Shown here: positions 44,585 to 50,395 of the stretch, one piece after another
Layout: the number at the start of each line of letters is the position of its first letter
How positions within the stretch are numbered: position 1 is the first letter of the stretch
Origin: a virus
Length of the DNA stretch: 50,395 nt
Strand: one strand, 5' to 3'
Virus record (IMG/VR): IMGVR_UViG_3300044635_001679
Location: 1-50,395 of that record
Notes under the pieces: model-generated
The model's input: the letters and a program-made list of their open reading frames with translations, nothing else
The model's database searches: none
Told to the model about the DNA's origin: nothing
Translations under genes and position numbers: made by a program

Positions 44585-45433
44585 ATGCCTAAGCAAGATG
44601 TTAATGTTAAGGGTTATGTAAGAAGAGGTAAGTTAGTAAGAAACTACAAACGTAAACAAGATAGAAAAAATAATACGTTACTTAATACAGCTAAAATAAT
44701 TGGCGGCGCATTAGGTGTTAGTGCTATTACTTATCTTGTATTACGAAAACGTTATGTTAATAACTTAAATGCTGTAGCTAATAACTTAAAAGCTAATCCT
44801 GATATTGGTGAGAAGTTAGCAGATAATGTTAAAGATATTACGTTTACTATTGGTGGATTTGGTAGTGGTAAAGCTAAAGGAGATGAATCACCCTTAAAAC
44901 AAGCAGAAGCTATTATGACTGCTATAAGAAAAGATATGAATAGTAAAGTTAGAAAAAATCATAAGTTTGTAGCATTAGATCATAACTTTACATTTACACC
45001 ACCTAAGAATCAAATATTATATTTCCCTACGGCATTTAAAAAAATATCATCACCTTTATTTAGTGGACGTAATGATGAATCTGTTAAGTTAGCAGAACAA
45101 ATATATAGTTGGTATATGAAAAATCCAACTAAGAAGATAAATATAATTGGATACAGTGCTGGATCTAATATGGCGCGTGATATTCAATTTATGTTAGATA
45201 AAAAAGGTGTCAAACTTAAACTTACCACAATAGCAAGTTCTGATTTTAAAATACATCCAACTAAAAAAGCACTTAACATAATGGGCGATAATGATTGGTT
45301 TGCACCACTTAAATCAAAGAACGCAGTTGTTATTAATAATATTAATACTCATATGTTAAATGCTTATTTACAAGAAGGTAAAGGTACTAATAAGTTAGTA
45401 ACTCTACCTATAATCAAATATCTTTATGATTAG
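44585..45433 (+). CDS. Alpha/beta hydrolase with basic phage tag
   Basis: 282 residues. Basic lead VNVKGYVRRGKLVRNYKR, then a hydrophobic segment (IIGGALGVSAITYLVL). The core shows the alpha/beta hydrolase triad in order: Ser in IIGYSAGSN (about 199), Asp in IMGDNDWFAP, His in NTHMLNAYL. Esterase or lipase-like activity is likely; substrate unknown. The VKGYVRRGK element is shared with four - strand neighbours (V-K-S-Y-V-R-K-G-K), so it probably travels in the virion. A motif copy at 44659 encodes DRKN. Confidence 0.65.
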   Translation: MPKQDVNVKGYVRRGKLVRNYKRKQDRKNNTLLNTAKIIGGALGVSAITYLVLRKRYVNNLNAVANNLKANPDIGEKLADNVKDITFTIGGFGSGKAKGDESPLKQAEAIMTAIRKDMNSKVRKNHKFVALDHNFTFTPPKNQILYFPTAFKKISSPLFSGRNDESVKLAEQIYSWYMKNPTKKINIIGYSAGSNMARDIQFMLDKKGVKLKLTTIASSDFKIHPTKKALNIMGDNDWFAPLKSKNAVVINNINTHMLNAYLQEGKGTNKLVTLPIIKYLYD

Positions 45434-46110
45434 AAGAACCTTAATCTATTAAATCTTCTAAAGTTACCACCTAACTGTTTACGTAATTTATTAGCTAACT
45501 CTTTACGTTTTTTTCTATTTCCATTATTACGACGGTTTATATTTATTTGAGTATATAAATCATCATCAAAACTATAATTTTTATAACCACCTATTAAACC
45601 TCTAGCATTTTCTTTACGTTTTTCTAGTTTATTTTTATTACGTAAGTCGCGTCTGTCTCTTAATTTAAAAAATTCATCACCTGTTGCAGTTGTATTTAAT
45701 TTACCTTGAGATTTAATACCTTTTTCTATCATTTCTTTTAACTTTTTAGTTTCTTCTGGTGTTAAATCCGGCGCATTCTTGTACATATTAACTGCGGTTT
45801 GTCCTACACCAGAAGTAAAAGGTTTACCAACTGCTAACGTTACATCTTGAGATAACTTATCACTATTAATTTTCTTCTTTACCTTATGTAAAACATCTTC
45901 TACTAATCTTCTATTTTTGTAACCTAAAGCTAATGTTCCTAATGTACCAACACCAATTAATCCTTTACTTAAATTAGTAAGTTCTTTCTTACCTTTACTA
46001 TTCTTTTTAATTAGTGCATCTTGTATTCGGTTATATCCTTTAACTACTTTACCTTTTCTGGTAAATGACTTAACTCTAACTTCTTTCTTGTTGAAGAGTG
46101 CGAATTGCAT
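45430..46110 (-). CDS. Basic virion-type protein with VKSF-RKGK element
   Basis: 226 residues: MQFALFNKKEVRVKSFTRKG then GKVVKGYNR, a Gly-rich helix (LSKGLIGVGTLGTLALGYK) and a strongly basic C terminus (NNGNRKKRKELANKLRKQLG). It lies convergent to the hydrolase with a 4-base overlap. Possibly an internal head protein. Confidence 0.6.
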   Translation of the reverse strand: MQFALFNKKEVRVKSFTRKGKVVKGYNRIQDALIKKNSKGKKELTNLSKGLIGVGTLGTLALGYKNRRLVEDVLHKVKKKINSDKLSQDVTLAVGKPFTSGVGQTAVNMYKNAPDLTPEETKKLKEMIEKGIKSQGKLNTTATGDEFFKLRDRRDLRNKNKLEKRKENARGLIGGYKNYSFDDDLYTQININRRNNGNRKKRKELANKLRKQLGGNFRRFNRLRFF

Positions 46111-46113
46111 ATG

Positions 46114-47319
46114 TTATTTATTCTTATTACGTTTACGATACTTATCCCCACCATAACTAGTTTTATATAATCCTAACCCTGCAACTGCACCAGTAGGAGC
46201 ATAGATAGCTGCTGCTAACTTACCTGAATTATTAGGATTGGTTAAATAGTTTTCCCATTTAATAAGTGCATTAGTATTTTGCTTTGATCTTCTAGCAATA
46301 CCTCTACCAATAAGTTCACCTTTACGTTTAATTTGTTCACGTATAATGTCATAACTATTAACATCGGAGTTAAGGTTAGTACCATCTCCTAATAACTTAA
46401 TATCTTTGTTATTTCTAGATAAGTATTGATATTCATCAACTAACTTGCTACCACTTTCTCTCAATTTAGCTTCAGTTTTAATTCTATTTTGTTGAGCTAA
46501 CTGATCGAATGTACCTCTTAACTTATCTCGTTGAAGTTGATATGCAGGATTACTAGCACTTAATTTACCAATCCCATAACCTAATCCTGCTACAACACCA
46601 GCACCAATAGCTGCTGCACCAACACCTTTAGCTATTTTAATTGCACGTTCTTTATTTGATTCTTTAATATCATCACGTCCCAATCTTTTGTTAATCTTAT
46701 CTGCACTTTTACGACCACCTAAGTAACCTAAACCAGCACCAACTACACCTGCTGCTAATGCCACTTTACCTGCACCTTTAAAAGCTTTACTACCATAACG
46801 TTGTAATACAGCAGGATCTATTCTAGTTGTTACTGCTTGTAATGGGCTAATATTAGGGTATTTCTTTTTAATTTGTTTAGCTAACTTAGCACCACTGTAA
46901 AGTAATGATCCTGCACCACCTAACATTGCTAATTTAGTACCTGTTGAAATACCACCTTGAATACCAGATAAGTCTTTATCTTGATATGGTATCATCTTTT
47001 TTTCTAACTCTATTTGTTTTTGTTGTTGTATCTTACGTTCTTCAGGAGATAGAAAAAATCTGTTACCAATGACATTCCCAGTTATAGCACCGCCAAGTGC
47101 GCCGTACATAGAAGCTTGCGTACCTATGTCAGTAAGTGTACTTCTATCAATATTAGGATATTTTCTAGCTAATAATGCTGTAGCACCTAATCCTCCAACT
47201 AGTCCTGTTAATGCACCAGCACGCATAGCTAAAGAAACTTTCTTCTTATTACGATCATATGATCTAACTACTTTTCCTTTTCTTACATAACTCTTAACTT
47301 TAGATTTTTTAGTTGTCAT
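46114..47319 (-). CDS. Glycine-rich basic virion protein with several hydrophobic helices
   Basis: 401 residues: KVKSYVRKGKVVRSYDR at the N terminus, then at least four Gly/Ala-rich hydrophobic helices (AGALTGLVGGLGATALLAR; YGALGGAITGNVIG; VALAAGVVGAGLGYLGG; GVGAAAIGAGVVAGLGYG) separated by basic and coiled segments. This is the make-up of phage ejection or internal pilot proteins that enter the cell envelope. NRFFLSPEER contains a motif copy (47048-47058). Confidence 0.6.
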   Translation of the reverse strand: MTTKKSKVKSYVRKGKVVRSYDRNKKKVSLAMRAGALTGLVGGLGATALLARKYPNIDRSTLTDIGTQASMYGALGGAITGNVIGNRFFLSPEERKIQQQKQIELEKKMIPYQDKDLSGIQGGISTGTKLAMLGGAGSLLYSGAKLAKQIKKKYPNISPLQAVTTRIDPAVLQRYGSKAFKGAGKVALAAGVVGAGLGYLGGRKSADKINKRLGRDDIKESNKERAIKIAKGVGAAAIGAGVVAGLGYGIGKLSASNPAYQLQRDKLRGTFDQLAQQNRIKTEAKLRESGSKLVDEYQYLSRNNKDIKLLGDGTNLNSDVNSYDIIREQIKRKGELIGRGIARRSKQNTNALIKWENYLTNPNNSGKLAAAIYAPTGAVAGLGLYKTSYGGDKYRKRNKNK

Positions 47320-47321
47320 AA

Positions 47322-48896
47322 TTATTGTTGATCTAGTCCTTTAATTAATGATAAACGTTGAACAGGTATCCCATATACTTTTGGTTCTACAGGATAATTG
47401 CGCCATTTCTTCTTACCAATTGGTGAATATGGTGACGCTTTATGTTCTAAATAACTAGAACCTGCCATTGCTCCACCTACTAACGTACCACCAACTAAAC
47501 TACCAATTATTCCGGCTTTCTTGTAATTAGGATTAACATTGTTAAGTTGTGATCTAATACCTTCATTGTGAACACTGATCATGTTACCTGCTACTCCACC
47601 TATAGCTGCACCAATTGTTGCTGGTATTCCAATACGTAAACCAGCACCTAATCTACTCATACGTTTAACTTTATCCTTACTTCCTAATCGTCTAGCAAAT
47701 GTAACTTCTAAGTCAGATAGAAAAAATAGGTGTGAATCGTTAAGTTGATTCATTTTTTTGCAAAATTTAACTAAGTCATTAGCGGCGGAAAAGTCACTTA
47801 GGAAGTCATTTAGTCTATCAATCTCTTCTTGACTAGTAGTAATTATAGGAGCATCTACATCTACAGATTTACTAATTCCATTGTCACTATACGCATTAGG
47901 ATTTCTAGTTAATTTTTTTCTTTTTTTTAATTCTTCAGTATAAATATTTTTAATTTTACTCATTCTAGTTAATTGTTTCTTTAATTTTTCTAAATATTCT
48001 GGATCATCTTCTAAAACAAAATCTATTTTATCTAATGATATATCTTTATCTATTACTTTACTTAAACCAATTTTATTAATAAGATTTTTAGGTTCTGTTA
48101 GCCATCTTTCTCTTTGCCTTGCTTCTTTATCTAATTTTTTATATTCTTCTATCAACTCTTTTAATCTTTTACTGGAGTTAATTTGATCTTCTACATCAAT
48201 AAATGGTTTCATTTCTTCGTATAACTCATTAATTTTAATGTCGAGTTCATCATCTAACATTTCACTTGCTTTTTTTGTCTCTTCTTCTATTTTCTTAGGA
48301 CTAAGTTTATATATCTTAATAGGTAGATTAACTCTTTTCAATGGTAATACTGGTAAATTACTATCAACAACATTACTAACACTACTTGTTGTTTGTATTT
48401 GTTGTTTAGGTAAAGATGCTGTTAATCGTTTAGCTATCTCTTCATAATCAATATTAGTAGTTTTAGGTTTAGGTTGTTTATCTAACACACCTTTAACTAC
48501 ATCTTCAACATCTTGTTTAGTTAGTGTTTGTTGTACAGGTTGTTTAGGTCTAACAATTTTAACTTTAGCTATAGGTCTAGGTGTTGCTTCACTAACTCTA
48601 CTAACAATATCATCTACATTAACAATATTTTCTTTAGGTAACTTGCTAATTATCTTATTAGCTATTTCATCTGTATCAACTTTAAATTGTTGAGGTTTAA
48701 CTTTACCTTTCCCTAATAAGTAAGCACCAGTTAATGTACCAACTCCTAATATTCCAATGCCGCCACCCAGTAATGCCGATTTAATATCAACTTTACGATC
48801 ATGTTGTCTTACAATACGACCCTTACGAACATATGATTTTACTTTAGTTTTACTTTTAGCAAACTCTACAGACTTAACATCAGATAGAAAAAACAT
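47322..48896 (-). CDS. FFLSD-tagged fusion protein with internal second tag
   Basis: 524 residues. MFFLSDVKSVEFAKSKTKVK then SYVRKGRIV, a Gly-rich helix, a long charged coiled body, and at about residue 389 a second tag, LFFLSDLEVTFARRLGSKD, followed by a whole copy of the LGAGLRIG...YLEHKASPYSPIGKKK module. It looks like two tagged genes joined by loss of the stop. Motif copies at 48882 and 47715 encode the two FFLSD tags. Confidence 0.65.
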   Translation of the reverse strand: MFFLSDVKSVEFAKSKTKVKSYVRKGRIVRQHDRKVDIKSALLGGGIGILGVGTLTGAYLLGKGKVKPQQFKVDTDEIANKIISKLPKENIVNVDDIVSRVSEATPRPIAKVKIVRPKQPVQQTLTKQDVEDVVKGVLDKQPKPKTTNIDYEEIAKRLTASLPKQQIQTTSSVSNVVDSNLPVLPLKRVNLPIKIYKLSPKKIEEETKKASEMLDDELDIKINELYEEMKPFIDVEDQINSSKRLKELIEEYKKLDKEARQRERWLTEPKNLINKIGLSKVIDKDISLDKIDFVLEDDPEYLEKLKKQLTRMSKIKNIYTEELKKRKKLTRNPNAYSDNGISKSVDVDAPIITTSQEEIDRLNDFLSDFSAANDLVKFCKKMNQLNDSHLFFLSDLEVTFARRLGSKDKVKRMSRLGAGLRIGIPATIGAAIGGVAGNMISVHNEGIRSQLNNVNPNYKKAGIIGSLVGGTLVGGAMAGSSYLEHKASPYSPIGKKKWRNYPVEPKVYGIPVQRLSLIKGLDQQ

Positions 48897-48902
48897 TAAT
48901 TA

Positions 48903-49160
48903 TTAACCTATTAAATCAAGTTTTTCAGTTGGAATACCATACCATCTCGATGATTGTTTGTAATTCTTCCATTTATTTTTACCAATTGGTGAGTAATGTG
49001 AATTACGATGTTCAAGATATGATCCGGCAGTACCCAATACTCCACCTAAAGAAGCAACAATCATTGCGCCTTTTTTACCACCAACAACTTAACCTGCTGT
49101 ACCTAATGTAGTAGCTCCCATTGCACCACCAATACCAACACGAACTTTAGCACCTACTAA
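48903..49160 (-). pseudogene. Broken copy of the SPYSPIGKKK module
   Basis: 86 codons with an internal TAA (49091-49089). Reading LVGAKVRVGIGGAMGATTLG, then after the stop VVGGKKGAMIVASLGGV and YLEHRNSHYSPIGKNKWKN. It is the third copy of the module in 31549-31896 and 47322-48896. It is also in the -1 frame relative to the tagged gene at 49157, whose C terminus (RGRDRKKKAKRM) is the tag that should precede it. Two lesions mean it is decayed. Confidence 0.7.
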
Positions 49161-49561
49161 CCCATACGTTTAGCTTTCTTTTTTCTATCTCGTCCTCGTT
49201 TAAATGTAGTTAGTTCGCTGCTATTAAATTCCCAAACATAATTAGGATTATCTAGGTTTTTCTTTACTGCTTCTTCACTCCAATCTTTATACACACCACT
49301 AGATGGTTGTTGAGGTACTTTGGGAAAGTTAGTAGGTGTTGTATTAACAGTGGGTATATTATCTTGAACTTGTTTAGCAACGTTCTTGGTTTTATATAAA
49401 TTTTTAGCTCCCCTTCTTAATAACAAACCAGATGCAGCTAAACCGCCTATACCTAATGCACCATAACCTAATATCTTTTTCCAATTACGTTTACGAGGAG
49501 TTTTATCTTTAGCACCTAATTTACGGTATTCTGAAACATCATAATCAGATAGAAAAAACAT
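49157..49561 (-). CDS. FFLSD-tagged basic protein, truncated at a second tag
   Basis: 134 residues: MFFLSDYDVSEYRKLGAKDK, Gly-rich helix (GYGALGIGGLAASGLLLRRG), a Pro/Thr linker, and at the end ELTTFKRGRDRKKKAKRM, a second tag without FFLSD. The frame stops where the module now found as a pseudogene should begin. Ancestral protein was probably a two-tag fusion like 47322-48896. Confidence 0.6.
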   Translation of the reverse strand: MFFLSDYDVSEYRKLGAKDKTPRKRNWKKILGYGALGIGGLAASGLLLRRGAKNLYKTKNVAKQVQDNIPTVNTTPTNFPKVPQQPSSGVYKDWSEEAVKKNLDNPNYVWEFNSSELTTFKRGRDRKKKAKRMG

Positions 49562-49571
49562 AGTTAATTAG

Positions 49572-50213
49572 TTAGTTAGATTTACGACGTTTGACTTTAT
49601 TTTTATTATAAAATGGATTCAATCTTTCAAAACCTTTAACTAATTTACCTTTACGAACATACGATTTTACTTTGCTTTTTCTATCTCTTAACTTATCAGG
49701 TTGACCACCTTTAATTAAATTAATACCTTTCTTACCTAACATATAACTACCAGCACCACCTAATCCTAATATTGCTGCACCAGCTAATGCACGTTTAGGG
49801 TTAGCTGCTATTAACTTACCAGCACCTTTGAATAAATTACCATTACCTTCTTGTTCTAACAGATATTTAGTTGCAGCAAACCTATTACCAAATGCTCTTA
49901 CTTTTTCTTTTGTTTTAAGTGCATTACCACCAAAACCACCTTGTTCTGATTGAAATGACTTACCCATTTTTAATGGGTTACCAAATGGATCATCTATGTC
50001 ATACTTAAACCTTTCAGTATTGTTGAAATAATCATCTGTACCAGGAATATATAATGTTTTACCTACACCAACAGCACCAAGAGCAGGAGAACTAACTAGC
50101 TTTTGAGTCCAACCAGCACCTAAACCTAAATACTTAGCCGTTTTTTTTAGTCCCAATTTGATCTTGTAATGACTCTTGTAATTTAAGTAATCTAGCTGCC
50201 TTTTTATCTCCAT
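49572..50213 (-). CDS. Basic virion-type protein, 3' part of a gene broken at an A8 run
   Basis: The frame runs from ATG 50213, but the first 22 residues read poorly; from about 50140 it continues naturally the frame from the window edge as GTKK-TAKYLGLGAG. It contains GWTQKLVSSPALGAVGVGKT, two Gly-rich helices (ALAGAAILGLGGAGSYMLG) and SKVKSYVRKGKLVKGFERL near the C terminus. LRDRKSK contains a motif copy (49676). See the next entry for the upstream part. Confidence 0.55.
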   Translation of the reverse strand: MEIKRQLDYLNYKSHYKIKLGLKKTAKYLGLGAGWTQKLVSSPALGAVGVGKTLYIPGTDDYFNNTERFKYDIDDPFGNPLKMGKSFQSEQGGFGGNALKTKEKVRAFGNRFAATKYLLEQEGNGNLFKGAGKLIAANPKRALAGAAILGLGGAGSYMLGKKGINLIKGGQPDKLRDRKSKVKSYVRKGKLVKGFERLNPFYNKNKVKRRKSN

Positions 50214-50395
50214 TTTTAGCTTTATTACTTAAAAATTTATCCAATGTACGTTTATATGAAGATCCTTTTAAAAGTTTATTTGTTTCATAACTACTAACTC
50301 TAAGAATGTTATCTTTGTTCTTAATATATTCTTTAAATTCATCTTTATATTCATTAAATAATTCTTTATATTTAAGTTGTGTATTTTTAATACCT
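50134..50395 (-). CDS. Partial gene at window edge, 5' part of the preceding protein
   Basis: 86 Lys-rich helical codons open to the window edge (ARLLKLQESLQDQIGTKK) ending at TAA 50136-50134, just after an A8 run (50148-50141). Deleting one A would join it to the 49572 frame. Most likely a single gene broken by an indel, a sequencing error, or a slippage site. Confidence 0.5.
   Translation of the reverse strand, partial: GIKNTQLKYKELFNEYKDEFKEYIKNKDNILRVSSYETNKLLKGSSYKRTLDKFLSNKAKNGDKKAARLLKLQESLQDQIGTKKNG

Larger units (their letters stand above)
388..49686. repeat. Dispersed motif AGAGRTAGAAAAA, about 55 exact 11-base cores
   Basis: Core AGRTAGAAAAA or its reverse complement. Starts of exact copies: 388, 682, 784, 1917, 2358, 2934, 3256, 4032, 4384, 4480, 5090, 5891, 6004, 6664, 7832, 10057, 12008, 13017, 14823, 15267, 15421, 17159, 17397, 18503, 18549, 19137, 20407, 20781, 20832, 23197, 23963, 26291, 29565, 29840, 31041, 31839, 32737, 33585, 33763, 33784, 33824, 33940, 37073, 38833, 38911, 40200, 42352, 44550, 44659, 47048, 47715, 48882, 49180, 49547, 49676. 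More copies with one mismatch exist. It lies in both orientations, in several frames (EIEK/EVEK, DRKK, FFLSD/FSTY) and between genes. None lies in 33951-37072. Confidence 0.85.

Noticed and set aside
1-50395. HIP1 palindrome (GCGATCGC) as a host marker
   Set aside because: None noticed while reading; absence does not identify or exclude a cyanobacterial host.
1-50395. Insertion sequences, integrase, attachment sites, lysis genes
   Set aside because: No transposase, recombinase, endolysin or convincing holin seen; the small membrane protein at 2330 is not enough to call a holin.

Overview
This window is part of the genome of a long-tailed (siphovirus-like) DNA phage with AT-rich DNA. A cyanobacterial host is likely but not proven. 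Supporting this, the tail fibre carries 'VAGQSN.VAD..DTLTL.AG.GITLTT' style repeats and 'TVTNTG...FG.P.G' segments of a kind I associate with cyanophage fibres, and several conserved proteins (LamG fibre, 'LNGRAIGFH' protein, antirepressor-like protein) resemble families I know from cyanobacteria and their phages. No terminase, DNA polymerase, integrase, lysin, tRNA or CRISPR array was found, so this is only part of the genome.

Layout. 1-6.6 kb (+ strand): a tightly packed run of small metabolic and DNA-processing genes: flavin-dependent thymidylate synthase ThyX, a Dam-type adenine methyltransferase, dihydrofolate reductase, a RuvC-like resolvase and many small unknowns. 6.7-14.2 kb (- strand): portal, two receptor or fibre proteins and a large tail fibre. 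14.3-20.7 kb: short + strand genes (including a calcineurin-like phosphatase) interleaved with - strand tail genes and a 550-bp gene-free segment that looks like structured RNA. 20.8-31.6 kb (-): an antirepressor-like gene, two small genes, a 2090-residue tape measure protein, tail assembly chaperone candidates, the tail tube and a tail completion protein. 31.5-44.2 kb (-): head and connector region with a decoration protein, major capsid protein, scaffold-like protein, prohead protease candidate and many small basic proteins. 44.3-50.4 kb: an XRE regulator and a tagged alpha/beta hydrolase on +, then four large basic glycine-rich virion-type proteins on -.

Two features stand out. First, a 13-base motif, AGAGRTAGAAAAA (11-base core AGRTAGAAAAA), occurs in about 55 exact core copies on both strands, inside genes in several frames, in intergenic gaps and at terminators; fewer than one copy is expected by chance. 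Second, about ten small basic proteins begin with a shared peptide tag, MFFLSD-x(2-6)-[EN][FY]-x-R followed by a KDKKKRK-like patch. The codons for FFLSD are themselves a copy of the DNA motif. Some tagged genes are hidden by an ATT start, homopolymer frameshifts or decay.

How the genes may work together: a protease/scaffold/capsid cluster sits among the tagged genes, and sites resembling the tag's AEF element occur in the scaffold and protease as well. This suggests that the tag is a capsid-targeting and cleavage signal for internal head proteins. That is an inference. The dispersed DNA motif could be a site for a phage DNA-binding, recombination or packaging protein; its role is unknown.
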